This document shows positions 36,054 through 48,411 of a stretch of 64,000 nt of DNA, piece by piece. Within the stretch, counting starts at the first letter, position 1, and each line of letters opens with the position of its first letter. A program made the translations under genes and the position numbers. The stretch is from positions 1 to 64,000 of the forward strand of contig KV419436.1 in the NCBI GenBank assembly GCA_001630475.1. The letters are read 5' to 3'. The notes under the pieces were generated by a model. That model was given only the letters and a program-made list of their open reading frames with translations, ran no database searches and was not told the DNA's origin. The stretch is from Sistotremastrum niveocremeum HHB9708. Its lineage: Eukaryota > Basidiomycota > Agaricomycetes > Sistotremastrales > Sistotremastraceae.

Positions 36054-37033
36054 TGTTCAGGAAAGGAAGCCGATACTGAAAGTCGAGGATGAGAATACGG
36101 TGGAACTGGTTTTGTGAAACCTAATATCCACTGACATCGTCTTATAGAGACTACGTCGAAGACATGCACGATCGAAGATGAATCACCGCGCGCAAACTAG
36201 TACTGCGATCAGCTTCGAAATTCCGATCAAGACGAGTCACGAGAATAGGAGTGTGAGTGTCGAACCCTGTAGGATGCATAGAAAGAGTATAATTGAGCGG
36301 ACGGGGTCCACATGTCGTCCAAAGTCATTGATCGATCAGGACATGCTCGTGAGACGGCATCAAAATGCCCTGCACGACATTGATGATCGAGGGGCGCTGA
36401 GCGCTGAGCGCTGAACGTCGGCAACCAATTGTTGACTCGGTCTTCTTGGATACCCGAGCCTCGGCTCGGTCATCGATCACCGAGCTTGAATTTGCTATAG
36501 AAAGAGAACGAGTCAGACGACAGATTCAGTTATAAAGATGCATGTGTTTGACGCGCTTGTGGACTCGGAGATTTTTAAAAATAGACCACATGCATGCATG
36601 CTTGAGGTTATATATATTTCTCCCAATATTTTTACGTTTCATGGTCAGATGTATTCGTGACGCAAGCTCCAGCCCCCAATTCTCCAAGACTTATCATAGT
36701 TCTTTCCAATTGAAGAAAAGGAAGAGTCAGGAGATAGAAAGATGCATGCGTAGAACGATCTCCCGGGTCTTTAAAAATAGAACATACTCGAGGCGCTCGT
36801 TCTCCGTACAACTTTACGTTTGATGGCCAATCGAAGAAAGAACAAGTGAGACAATAGCAGGATGATCGATGATTATGTGGCTCCGATGCTTATTATAGTC
36901 GAACATCAAGAGAGTGGGGGAAGGGTCTAGATATATTACATGGAGTGAGGGGGAAGATTAAAATATACAAATGCGCACTTCACCATAATATTCTTACACA
37001 CTTTTTTCGTACTGTCACTTTCGAACTAAAAGG
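36054..37033. other. Intergenic with imperfect tandem duplication
   Basis: A spacer of nearly 1 kb between hydrolases 4 and 5. Besides the duplicated block described separately it has a short GCTGAGC triplication near 36396-36412 and no gene. Confidence 0.5.
36510..36840. repeat. Imperfect tandem duplication, period about 200 bp
   Basis: Two copies of an ordered motif set occur: AAGATGCATG, then TTTAAAAATAGA, then TTTACGTTTSATGG. They fall at about 36537/36741, 36574/36771 and 36631/36812. The sequence between the motifs is diverged. Neither copy is coding. It may be a duplicated promoter block of hydrolase 4 or a degraded repeat. Confidence 0.55.
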
Positions 37034-38432
37034 TTAAAGCCCAAGCAACCACCTAATCCCCTCCTCCGCATCCCTCCTCCACTTTCTCGCAGCCTCCGTA
37101 TTCGGATTAACATGCGTAAAAGCATGCGGACATCCCTTATATCTACCCCCATCAACCCATCAACACCTACTATTTCAAACCGGCAAAGAAAGACTCACAT
37201 TTCCGACCGAACTTCTACACCTGCATCCTGGAGCAGTTTGGCGTAGAGAATCCCTTCGTCTCGGAGAGGATCACGTCCGCATATCTGTATGTATGCCCTT
37301 GGAAGACCGGTGAGGGAGGGAACGAGGAGGGGGGATAGGCGAGGACTTGTAGGATCCAATCCCGCCATTTCTTCCAATCCCACACATCAGTACACTGATT
37401 ATCTGAAGTTGGGAATGATCTTACCTCGGGTTCGAGTCTGGAACGATTTAACAAGTAACCCCATATCCGCAAGATCTTCATCCGACCTCAAATCATCTTT
37501 ATACCTACAAACACCAACACCAATACGACTCATCAGTCGCATAGTATGAAGTCGAAGTTGATGACGGAACGTACTTGTCGGGATATCCAGCTGGTAAAGC
37601 CAAAAAGGGCATTTGAAGGAGCTGACCTGATATAGTTTTCGAATAGAGTGGATCTTCTCGGGCGTGGAGTGCGACTTGGGCAGCTAAGTTCCCTCCTGAA
37701 ATATTACATTCAGCAACGGAAGAGAATATCACGGCGGAAGACGGACCTGCGGAGGATCCAGCGACGATAACACCTTTTCCCAAATCCGCTCTCAATAATC
37801 CCGCATTAGCAATAGCCTTCCCACAAAAATCAACTCATCAACCCGGGATACTGAGAAGGACGTAAACTCACCCATTTAAATCCAACCAACGAATCATCGA
37901 TCGGCGTGGGGAATTTATACTCCGGCGCAAGTCGATAATCAACGCTCGCGATAGAGATCTTCAAAGAAGTACAAAGAATCCGCAAATCCGAATCGTCTAA
38001 TCCAAGATCGCCCGCGATCCACGCTCCACCTACGTGTACTTGAGCATTTTCGGGGAGAAATTTGGCAGGGGTGGGCGTACCGTGAATCCAGATCATGAGA
38101 GGGAAAGTATCAGCGGAATCTACATCGGGGATATACGAGCGGACAGTGATCTCTGCACCATCGACAGGAACTTTATGATCCGTAATAGAAAGACCAGTTT
38201 CTACACGCCGCCAACCTGAGTTCCCCCGCAAAAACAGATTCGCAACAAACAGCGTACCAATCCAAGGCAAACTCTTCTTCAAATCCTCAACGACATTAAC
38301 AGACATCTGTCTTCGAAAGTGTTCCACATTGATCGGAGCATCCGAAGGTCTATTCGCGAAAATCGTAGCGCAGATTTTATCCCATTCGGGATCACCGAAT
38401 GAGTATTGGGCGTATTTCGAGGTCGATGTCAT
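37034..38432 (-). CDS. HSL-family alpha/beta-hydrolase 5
   Basis: Starts MTSTSKYAQYSFGDPEWD and ends EGIRWLLGL. The first long exon covers the leader (FRRQMSVNVVEDLKKSLPW), IPVDGAEI-type strand, FPLMIWIHG, GGAWIAGDLGLDDSD and SVDYRLAPEYKFPTPIDD. Later exons encode GVIVAGSSAG, GNLAAQVALHAREDP, ICGRDPLRDEGILYAKLL and YKGCPHAFTHVNP. The oxyanion segment is GGAW rather than GGGF/GGGY, a tolerated variation in this family. It is divergently arranged with AKR D over 828 bp, so the two may share regulation. Confidence 0.87.
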
Positions 38433-39260
38433 CTTGGGACTCGAGAGATCGAGGATGATCGACTGGAGAGTTTGGAGAGTTGGATCGGTTGTCGAGTGCC
38501 TGAGGACGTTCTTATAGCTTCACGTTGACCTTATTCGGAAAGTGACTCACCTCCATCACCTCCTGCTATTCTAGGTTAGCACAATTCGCACACACACACA
38601 CTTGACTGATCGCACCCAGATCTCGAGAAATGCGTTAAGCAAGCATCCATAACACCTGAGCTGCACGATCGATCGGAGTCTAAACCAACTCCCAACTCCC
38701 CAAAGAAAGCTTACACTCTCTCATTCTCATAAGATCCCCCGCTGACCCAATTCAACATGACAACTCTCCTCCCAACAACTGCGCTCCCGCATCTTCGAAC
38801 ACCTCCCCGATCAAAAGATCGACGCCGTGACCTCGAATCCACCAAGCTCCCGGTCCCAAAAGACTTGCGCGTCGTCCAGGCATCCCGGCACGGCTTCCCA
38901 GCCCACACCAAGCCGCGCGCAACCCTCCCCGGCATCCTTCCGTCGACAAAATTAGATGTAAATCCTAACCTACTCGCCCATCGAATATACTTACAAAGCG
39001 AGCCTCAAAGCTAACGCAAGCCCCTCCGTTACCCGGCACCTCCTAAATTCGCCCAATCAAGCACAAGCCTCGCATGCGGATCCCCTAATTTAATTTTCGG
39101 CTCATCTTTTCAAGGTAATGGGGGTGGTTATTCTCGGCCATCGTGCGTCGTCGTCGAGGGGTACGAGCCGTATATAAAGCGTACGTCCTCTCGCTATCCC
39201 TCGCTATCCCTCCAATTTCCTCACTGAATATTCCCCTATCAATCTCAGAACAGAAATCCA
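38433..39260. promoter_or_regulatory. Divergent promoter region, hydrolase 5 / AKR D
   Basis: This is the only place in the array where a hydrolase and a reductase start back to back. AKR D has a TATATAAA box at its proximal edge. A frame starting near 38757 on the plus strand lacks support as a gene. Confidence 0.45.
39171..39178 (+). promoter_or_regulatory. TATA box of AKR D
   Basis: TATATAAA lies 90 bp upstream of the ATG at 39261 and is followed by a CT-rich leader. Confidence 0.6.
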
Positions 39261-40572
39261 ATGTCTTCCACTACTACTTCCAAAACTCCCGTCGAATACC
39301 GTCGTCTCGGAAACTCAGGACTGAGAGTATCAGTCCCAATCGTAGGAGCTATGAGTTTCGGTGATCCTCGTTGGATGGTACGCCCTCATCACTTCTTCTT
39401 TCTTTCATCTGCTGATAGCGTACAGAAATGGGTCAAAGGCGAAGAAGTCGCTCTTCCCATCCTTAAAGCAGCTTGGGATAGGGGCATCAACACAATCGAT
39501 ACAGCGAACGTCTACTCAAACGGCGAATCCGAACGTGTCATCGCCAAATTCATCAAAAAGGTCCCCTCCTTCCCCTCCCTTTCACCGTTACTCATCTCTT
39601 ACTGACATGGAAATAGTACGACATCCCCCGCTCCAAACTCCTCATCCTCACAAAATGCACCGGCCTTGTCTCCGAAAACCCCTCCGAGCTCTCCTGGGTC
39701 CTCCCCCACCTCGTCGACCTCCCCCAATACGTCAACCAATCCGGCCTCTCCCGCACCGCCATATTCAACCAAGTCGAAGCCTCCCTCGCGCGCCTCGAAA
39801 CATCCTACATCGACCTCCTCCAAATCCACAGATTCGACTACAACACCCCCGTCGAAGAAACGATGGAAGCTCTCCACGATCTAGTAAAGAGTGGAAAAGT
39901 TAGATATATTGGTGCGAGTTCGATGTGGACGTGGCAGTTTGCGTGGATGAATAGCGTTGCTGAGAAACATGGGTGGACGAAATTTATTTCGATGCAGGGA
40001 CAATATTCTCTCTTATATCGTGAAGAGGTACGCCTATTTCCCTATTTCCTTCTCCTTCCTCTCTCATTTACAAATAACAGGAACGCGAGATGAACGCCTA
40101 CTGCAACAAATTCGGCATAGGCCTAATCCCCTGGGGTCCCCTCTCCGACGGGCACCTCGCCCGCCCCCTCGGCGCCTCTCAAACAGCCCGTACAGAAGTG
40201 ATGAAATCCTTCGGAATGGAGAAGAAATTCTCAGATGCCGATACAGAAATTATCAAGCGTGTCGAAGAGATTGCGAAGAAGAGAGGGTGGAAGATGGGAC
40301 AGGTTGCGTTGGCTTGGATTCAGACAAAGGTTTCTAGTCCGATTGTTGGACTTAGTTCGGTATGTGGCAGGCTTTCTTTTAAGTGGGACGAATATTGATG
40401 AGGATGCAGGTCGAGAGATTGGAAGAGGCGATTATTACGGGTAAGAAGTTGACGGAGGAAGAGATCAAATATCTCGAGGAGCCGTACGTTATGTTCACCC
40501 CCCTCATTTCCTCTCAGACTAAATTTTCCTGTCTGAAGCTATCAACCCAAGCCTGTCCACGGACACCAATAA
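39261..40572 (+). CDS. Aldo/keto reductase D
   Basis: Starts [20 protein letters not shown] and ends [13 protein letters not shown]. Catalytic segments are [19 protein letters not shown] (Asp, Tyr), [11 protein letters not shown] (Lys) and [15 protein letters not shown] (His). It is the most divergent AKR copy: it has [11 protein letters not shown] within one exon, whereas copies B and C have an intron there, a longer loop [19 protein letters not shown], and [12 protein letters not shown] in the C-terminal half. It is still intact through the final short exon. It starts divergently from hydrolase 5. Confidence 0.9.
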
Positions 40573-40809
40573 ACGGCACTCGTTATCCCGGAGCAGAATC
40601 AACCTAGGATTGGTGTGAGAAAGATCAATGGCGTAGTCTCTTCGCGCTCGATACTTCGTCGAGGATTGTTAACTTCGCTGCTATTCTGTCTGTCCTATTC
40701 TCCATTATCAAACAATCAAACAATGTTTCACCTGCGAGTCATATCACACACAAACATATACATTCTTCGCATTCCCCAAACTGAAAACCCAAACCCAAAC
40801 TCAAAACTC

Positions 40810-41873
40810 CTATAGTCTCCCCCTCAACTTCTCCGCAACAACTCCCAACTCCTCCTTCGATACAACCTTCTGCGGCCAATTCTCGTCGATCTTGATTATC
40901 AGACCTTCAGTTTCAGAGGGTTTAGGAACAACGTGGAAGTGGACGTGGTCGACGTGCTACACCGTTACGATCAATACGAACACGATCAACACGACAACGC
41001 ATCACGATGATCCAATATCAATATTATAGATGAAAAAATGAAGAACAAACGATGTCACCGTCAGCACAGCATCGAATCCAAAAGCGGGTCAAAAAGATTT
41101 ACCTGAAATGCAATCTTTCCGTTATTCTATAATACCGACGCACACGCACAGTAAGTAAGCTCAAGCGTCCAATCATAATATTAATAGAAGGGGTCCGAGT
41201 CTCACCTGAACAATATTAAATTCTTTCACATCCAAAGACCCAGCGATCTTCTTCGCAAGCGGGAGTATATCGGCGAGAGAAGGATCTGGGAGGTCGTGTA
41301 GTGTTATTGCGTGATCTATAACGTCGTGTCGTCATATATTTATAGAATGGATATTTGATTGATTGGGGAAATGATGGTGTCGGTCGTTCGGGGGGACGAG
41401 ATGGGGAGGGGAGGGGAGGAGAGGAGGGAGAGGAGGGAGAGGAGGCGTACGTTTCGGAATGACGAGTGTATGTCCTTCTGATACAGGATTGATATCCAGG
41501 AACGCAAGACTGTCCTCACCAAATCAAGAATAAAATAAAATAAAATAAGATCAACGGATGTGGTCAATTCAATCCTTGATAGTTGAGCTGATAGTGATTG
41601 ATACGCACCTCAGTTCCGTCTCAGCAATCTTGAAGCTCGGTATCTTTCCTACACATGACATATAACATACGCCGTCAGCTCATCAATGCTCTAAATCCGA
41701 GCACGAGCAGGGCCTCGAGTTCGAATTCCGAGCCCGCTCAGCGAGACGGACGAGAAGGACGATAAAGAACCTGAGCTCAAGTGGGCTGACATACCTTGGA
41801 TTATGAGACAGAATATACACTTGTCATCCAACGTCCCTAAGCCTGAACCTGAGCCTGAAGCTTGATTTGACAT
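40810..41873 (-). CDS. HIT-family protein (Hint/HNT1-like)
   Basis: A small gene with several introns. It starts MSNQASGSGSGLGTLDDK at 41873 and ends VAEKLRGRL. Exons give CIFCLIIQG (zinc-type Cys pair CxxC), KIPSFKIAETEL, AFLDINPVSEGHTLVIPK, HAITLHDLPDP, NNGKIAFQ and the histidine triad HVDHVHFHVVPKP. This is the diagnostic order of HIT nucleotide hydrolases that cleave adenosine phosphoramidates. The Hint branch normally retains the CxxC pair. Family size is about 130-170 residues, as here. Cytosol or nucleus is expected. Confidence 0.9.
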
Positions 41874-42631
41874 TATATCCAAGTCCTTTCTATCGATACC
41901 TGCCGGAGCTCCTTGTCAGCACCAGATACTGTACCTTCCACCACTAAAGATCTAGAAGCCAAAACTTGCCGACGAACAGCGTGGAACTGGGGGAATCGAT
42001 ATCACGAACAAGTACCGGGACCGTGACAGACTCGAAGGCGGATTTCCGAATGGAGATGAAAATTGCAATGTCGTTCGTAAACGCGTAAAACGCAAGCCAG
42101 ATCTGTACTGCACTGTGCAGATACAGAGATAGTGTCTCTGATCTCGGGCACGAGCTTGATAGCTATAGGCGCCCATTGGCACACCAAGCCGTCCTGATAA
42201 GCGAAGCAATCTCATTGGTCGTCCACAAGCAACGTGCTCCAGCTTTCGGCCGACGGGTCATTTCTTGATGCTTCCGCTTGCTCTCCTTGGCAAGAAAGGA
42301 GTGAAGACAACTTGGTAAACGATGAATGAGTCAACGATTCAACGATTCAATGAACGACAAAGCGAATATTCAATATGATGCAGTAAACGACAGAACTAGA
42401 GTCCCCGATCCCATCCTATCCACAATACTAGTACTGATAGTCCAATAGTCCACAAAAAATGACAGTGAAACAAAACGACAGAATAACTGTACCGATGTAA
42501 CAAAACAAGAACAAAAACAAAAAAATGACGCCGAAATATCAATGTCAAAAGTCCAAATCCAAACCAATCCCCCAACGAAAATCCAAAACGACGAAAAAAA
42601 CGACAATAAAACACTCCACTGAAAATGCCGC
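41874..42631. other. Intergenic, no gene seen
   Basis: About 760 bp between the HIT start and the 3' end of the GH105-like gene. Low-complexity A-rich stretches occur at 42480-42620; there is no credible coding sequence. Confidence 0.5.
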
Positions 42632-44116
42632 TCACAAAATCATCAGCAAACTCCCCACCCCAACAACCAAACTCCCCCACCCCCATCCAAGCGGCACCAC
42701 CACACTCCTCCTCCCCGAATTCGCCCCCGGACTCCCCGCATTAACCCAATCACTCCAAGCAGCCTCAAGCTCAATCACAAACGCCTGTCCTTCAGGACTC
42801 TTACTCCCCTCCGCCCCCGTATTCTCCGGATTCACGACGGGGGTTAACCACCCATTAGAATCGAAATGACTTGGACTCCCATCACTATTACTCCCAAACA
42901 GTGCTTTACGCGATATCTCCGCATGGGGGATATGTCGATGTTGTCCCGTCAATAACGCATTCCTATACACAGTCGAAGCGAGGAGTGCAGTGGATGATGC
43001 GTCGAGGAACGTCGAAGAATTATCGACGTAGTTGAAGAATAACCCCGAAGAAGGATCGAGGTGAGCATACATCCCATCGTGGATCTCGTTCACCCAATTT
43101 CCGAGATCTTCGCGATGGGATTTGAGAGGGTTGGAGTATTGGGAGTGGAGGATCGTTGCGTAGACGCGGAGCATGCCTGCTGCTGCCCATGCGTTGCCTA
43201 GGACGTCATCGTCAATTTCTCTTCGTCGAGGGAGAGAAAGAAGGGAGGGAAGGAGGGAAGGAAAGGACGTACCAGTCGACCAATGTCCCGGATCATTCGC
43301 ACTCGGCCCCAACACAATATGTTGCCACAACCCCCCCGCAGACGAATTCGAATCCTTCAGATACTTCCGATACAACTTGATCTGGTTATACGATTCTTCC
43401 AAAAGAGATTGATTCGCCGTCAAGGCTCCATAGTACGCCAAGAACGGGGGAACCATATACACCGAGTCGCTCCTACCATCAAGCTCTCTCTCAGCTTCCC
43501 TCTTAGACGTAAAAGGAGGGAGGGGGGTCGTACCAAAGTTGAAGCTCAGAAACCCGATGCGAAATAGCCCCATCACTCGTCTTGGGCACATCCTCCAAAA
43601 TAAACCTCAACTGCTGCTCCGCCGCCCCCCCAAAATCCGCCCCCTGCGCCCCCGTCCAATTACTCAAAAGCACCGCAACGCCCATACTACACGGATCGCC
43701 CGCAGCCGTATCCTTAGCAAAGAGCGGTTGAGCATCAGCAGTATCGTTCGGTCGGGCATTGACTACTGTGAGGGATATATTGAATATTGTTGAGAGGGAG
43801 GAGTTGGCGGAGGATGTGAGGGAGGAGGGAGGAGGGATGGGTTGGGAGGAGAAGACGGAGAAGGAGGGTGATTGGAGTTCGAGGAGCGCTTCTGTTCGAG
43901 TTCCTAGTTCCCATCTACACACATTAACATTCAAATCAATTCATCGCATCTATAATAAGAGGAGGGGGCATACGAATGAGTAGCACCCGTAGCAAGGTTA
44001 CTCAAAACCTGCTGAATAGTCCCATCGCTCAGATTCTGAGCCTGAACAAGTGTAGTAGTCGTCGTCGTAAGACATGCAATAACAAGAAAAGTGAGAGTCG
44101 TAAGCCCACGGCCCAT
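42632..44116 (-). CDS. Secreted GH105-like six-hairpin glycosidase
   Basis: Starts MGRGLTTLTFLVIACL with a signal peptide ending near LVQA-QNLSDG. The body contains WELGTRTEALLELQSP, DSVYMVPPFLAYYGAL, GGLWQHIVLG, DPGHWSTGNAWAAAGMLRVYATI and VYRNALLTG. The paired motifs DSVYM.PFLA and HWSTGNAWAAAGMLRV are typical of six-hairpin (alpha/alpha)6 enzymes of the GH105/YteR type, which hydrolyse unsaturated uronyl groups from pectin-derived oligosaccharides. An Asp in each motif is the likely catalytic pair. The C-terminus ends in a hydrophobic tail (SLVVGVGSLLMIL) after a small-residue region, suggesting GPI anchoring. Several introns are present. Substrate is inferred only. Confidence 0.78.
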
Positions 44117-45973
44117 TGATATCGATGAAGCGATGAAGGAGAGACAGATGGCGGTGCCTAGGAGGTGAGGAGCGTCGACGTGTGTTATGCGCACCCAAGA
44201 ATTTCTTCTGCGCTAAATTCAAATCGAACCAAGCCGAGCACGCGCTTAGTCATCCATTGTCATTCGTCTTTTCATTCGTTGCATTGCATCCCGCCTCACT
44301 CTCCGCATCTGCATCTTCCATCGCCCACTACATCGCCCACATACCTCTTCGCTCGTCGACCATTCAAAATCCTCAGACATAACTCGCAGAATGGACAGAA
44401 ATATGATTGGATGACCTAAGCGACCGCCGGCGCCGTAACTCTGTAACTGCCAGCGTTCTATTTCGGCAGGTATAAGAAATCCTGAGCTAGAGCGCTGAGA
44501 ACAAAGGTCTGATCTGATGTTTCGAACGTTCTTCACCACGCACCTGAGCATACGGGACTTGTAGCTTGCAAATTATCGATTATCGCTGAACCCGTCGTCG
44601 TAGCGTTGTCATCCCGACCCTCCTCCTCTCACCGATCCATCGATAGTCCCCTCGAACAGCCTCGAATCGCAAAGCTTGGCTGTCTAGCCAAGGGTCAAAG
44701 AGGCTTGCTAAGGATGCTAATATAAGGAGTTGTTCCTGCCACGCCATCACCTCGATTCTCGACTGCTATCACGCTGTCACTGTCATCACTGTCATCAACT
44801 GATCTTGGAACCACTGCGATCCGTCTTCTCCGTTCCTGCTACCGTCGACCCAGTACATCATCCTCCGAGTATTTCCTTCAAGAATCGCTGAATCAACGTA
44901 GCAATTTCGAATATCGAATATCCATGTAATATTCGCCGTTAACTTGTCAACTCAACATTCCCGTACGCATTCAAGATTCTCCACCAAAACACTCATACTC
45001 ATCTAGTGCACTATGAACTCCCATTATCACCTTCAATCCGCCAAGACATTCACGGCTCACACCAATACTCCGAGTCCAAATCGTTACTATGAAATGACAA
45101 TCTCCATCCAGACGGTCACAAGCCTGAATATTCTACTCCGAGCTTCACTGAAATCAATACTCGGTACTTCATCCGAGCGAGAGAAAAAAAGTTAGCCGCG
45201 ATCCAGCGATCAAAGTCGAAGAGATAAGATAACGGACTGCTATATCGATCAATCACACGATCAGTTCATTGACAACATTCAGCATTAACATAAATCCTAT
45301 ATAATAGTGTAGTACATGTATATTGATACTAGTACGAGTGCGGGTAGACTCTCCTGTATCGTTTACTCCGAAAATCCAAACCCTTTCCTTTCCCCCGGTC
45401 CTGTATCTGAGAAACCTCAATTGAAATCCTACCTCCTGAGACTCACCCAGGATCAAATCAATCACGCGACTCGCAGAAGAAATAGGCTCGACAGACCGAA
45501 ACCGAAACCGCTTATCACTCGTCTATCGCACACTATCTAACGTTAATGGCAAGCGATCTACCCGAGCATCCCAATCCCAGCCTCTTACCAGTAGACGCGC
45601 GACTCTCAATTCTCAACGACGTGGTAAACCCTATCCCTATCCACACCCATCCATGCCCATCCATCTCCGAACCAGTCCCTGGATCACCCCTCATAGCGTC
45701 CCTACACACATAGTTCTCCGACGACTCTTTCCCCAACCAGGTCCGTCGTGTCCTGAACCATCCTTCCTATCCCATACCCTACTTGGTCCTAGTCCGACTT
45801 CGACTTCGTTATCTACTCGAGAACGCCCAATCTTCCCTTCCCTTCCCTCCCCTTCCCTCCTCCACTCTCGCAAGCTCCCCCCTCCCTCGAAGGTGTCCCT
45901 CGTCCATATCGCCGATCAACTTGAAATCCTCCATCCTTCGTCGTGATCATCAATATTGAGGAGTAGAGAGTAG
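44117..45973. other. Long intergenic region, no gene seen
   Basis: About 1.86 kb between divergently oriented genes (GH105-like and CFEM protein 1). I found no splice-consistent coding sequence, RNA gene or transposon ends. It is rich in short direct repeats (GAATATCGAATATC near 44906, for example). Confidence 0.45.
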
Positions 45974-46943
45974 ATGATGAAGTCGACGACCATTCTTTCA
46001 ATCGTCGTTAGCGTGTTAGGAGGGGTGTATAGCGTGTCCGGCCAAAGCACGAACCCCGAACCAGGTGAGTCGTCCTCGACACCCCCACCCGCATCACACT
46101 CAAGTCTTCCCGCCTCCCCACCTCAAACGACGCTCAGCATGCGCCGTATCATGCTTCGCCTCCCAACCCCTTGGTACGTCCCCGTCCCCGTCCCTCTCCC
46201 CTCTTCCCCATCCTCCTCCCCTTCTCAGTCACCGAAATCGATGACTCACGATCTCCTTGATATGAATTGTACACAGTCGGAGGCTGCAAAGCAGGCGACA
46301 CCCCCTGTCTATGCTCCAAACCCTCTTTCATAGAGAGCGTCAGCTCATGCTTCACCTCTACATGCCTCGATAACGAAATATGGGATGCTATCGAGTCATT
46401 GATCGATTTCTGCGATAATAACGTCAGTCCTCCCCACTCTCCGTAGAAGAAAGAAGAAACAAGTGCTCACGATGAGGGGCAGAGTACGGATGGATGGAGT
46501 ATCACGGTTCCGGTGCCATCGCAGAGCACAGCTCCGATAAATCCTACAGACGTGAACACGCCTATCCTCACAGCATCCGCCTCAACACCCACTACCACCC
46601 CATCGTAAGTCCCCCCACTCCACACCTCCCTCTCCTCACATCACTAACGATTCACTCCAGCTCCCAATCCGACACATCCAAAGCCAAACCAGCCCTAATC
46701 GGCGGCCTCACAGCCCTCCTCATCCTCCTCATCCTATTCCTCGCCCTCTGGATCCGCCGCGAACTCCGTATCAAAAGAGAAAGAACGCGGTTACCTCGAC
46801 GAATAAGTATGAGGAGAGCGCAGAGGGAGGGATGGGTTGATATGAGTTCGTTGGAGAGGAGTGGGGGTGTTCCGAGGGATATGGTTTTGGATTTTAGAGC
46901 GAGAGAGGGGGAGAGGGAGAGGGATGCGGGGATGCGATCTTAG
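45974..46943 (+). CDS. CFEM-domain single-pass membrane protein 1
   Basis: Five exons join in frame. A signal peptide (MMKSTTILSIVVSVLGGVYSVSG) is followed by the CFEM domain, assembled across introns: ACAVSCFASQPL, GGCKAGDTPCLCSKPSF, SVSSCFTSTCLDNEIW and LIDFC. All eight cysteines of the family are present at normal spacing. A Ser/Thr/Pro stalk leads to a transmembrane segment (ALIGGLTALLILLILFLALWI). A basic cytoplasmic tail contains REGWVDMSSLERSGGVPRDMVLD. CFEM proteins act at the fungal surface, in some species in haem uptake or host interaction. Unlike most, this one is membrane-spanning rather than GPI-anchored. Its paralogue begins at 48412. Confidence 0.82.
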
Positions 46944-48411
46944 GGTGAGAGCGGGGATATTTCGATTAGATTTTGAGCATTTTTGGATTTTTAATTCTGG
47001 GAAGACATCGAGGGTATGCGTTTCGTTCGATGAGTTAGGACCACGAGAGACATCGCTTCCATCTCATTTCTCTCGCTCGCGTTTTGCATCAAGTGAGAGG
47101 AAGTTCACTGAGCCTGGCGGCCAGTCGCCGAGTTCGCTCTCAGAAGGCGGAAGCAGAGAAGATATCTCGAGGCAGTGCTAATGCCGAAATGCCGCATAGA
47201 CATGAGACCGCTAAGGCCGACCCTTCGGCGACTCCCGAATGCTTTGCGATCAAGCATCAAAAATGACGCAAAAATGGGAAAGGGCACCAGAACCTTCAAA
47301 ATGACCAGCACGAACGTCAGGACCAAGCTCCGTAGCGAAATTGAGAACATCGGGCATTTGACGCGCAACAATCCACCCGACTCTTACATATCTTGCGCCG
47401 ACGAATACGGGAGATAACGACGCCGGTGCGAATGTCGACACTCGTGGAGCCGAAGACAATCCTCGATACACTGCACGCACAAGCATGGTATATGTTCACC
47501 CCTGAAACGTCGGCAGAAGGATCGCCTAACTGTCGAATAATGGGTTCGTGGATCTCGCCACTTTAGCGAGGGTCGAATTCGAATTCATACGCGCAGAAGC
47601 GGATAGCGAGAAGCTCGGATGATTGGACTATGGATGGATCGTGTGATAACGCCTAGATCACACCACGGGGACTGCACGCCGGCTAACGTAGCTTCCTTTG
47701 TCGTTTGCATGCAGAAAAGAAGTTATTCGTCGGAACATTGAAGACCATGAAATAATCTCGGTGGATGGGAGACTGGACAGAAAATTCCAAGAGACGATTA
47801 AATCGCTCGTAGAGTGACTGTGAATCATCGAGAAGTCGGTATGTAGCGATCAAAGCCTGAAAGGCTGGATCGCATTCGTAGATAGGGGCCACCGGAAGCT
47901 CGCTTATCGGAATTCGGAAGGCGTCATAGAACTTAGTAAGTTTGCCGACGAATGCGATGACTGGATCGATAGGCGGCCAACGTCACGACGACGTGGAGAA
48001 TCGGGTTATCTTCGATGCCAGCGATATTTCGAGAGTAAAGGACGATCTCTAGAGAAAGAAATTCGTTTGACGAGATCGAGCTGCGAATTGCCGAGACGAA
48101 AGACATTGATTGATGCCTCTTATGCGGGCGTGAGGCGCAAGAAAGAAGACGACGTGCGCTCTGTGTGAAATAGTCGTGGGAATCTGACCTATTTTCAAAC
48201 GTCAGTGGACGGATATGGAAGATAAGAGATCCGATGACCTTCTTTGTCAGGGGTCGATCTCTCGAAATCGCATGGCGTGGAACAACATTCACTGATTCGT
48301 GCATCTAGGTGCCTTAGTCACGGGCGTTCGTCTCGCATATCAAGTCGTTCGATGGTTCGCTTGAGAGTAGGTACTCCCCCCTCCCCCCATCTCCTGAGAG
48401 AAACGAGGACG
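46944..48411. other. Spacer between CFEM genes
   Basis: About 1.5 kb. Only the short unrecognised frame at 47683-47991 looks coding; the rest shows no gene or repeat. Confidence 0.45.
47683..47991 (-). CDS. Unrecognised reading frame, possible gene remnant
   Basis: A minus-strand frame runs WPPIDPVIAFVGKLTKFYDA, then PISELPVAPIYECDPAF, ALIATYRLLDDSQSLYERF and HRDYFMVFNVPTNNFF, to a stop at 47683. The helical, hydrophobically patterned composition looks coding, but a stop closes the frame just upstream and no acceptor or start could be set. It may be a remnant or a terminal exon. Family unknown. Confidence 0.3.

Noticed and set aside
36396-36412. GCTGAGC triplication as a CRISPR-like or regulatory array
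   Set aside because: Only three adjoining short units with no spacers; a small tandem repeat in a eukaryotic spacer.
38757-39014. Possible small gene between hydrolase 5 and AKR D
   Set aside because: Arg/Pro/Leu-rich translation without introns, domain or conserved features, lying in a promoter region.
45653-45946. Ser/Pro-rich frame upstream of CFEM protein 1
   Set aside because: Composition reflects C-rich low-complexity leader sequence; no signal peptide or family resemblance.
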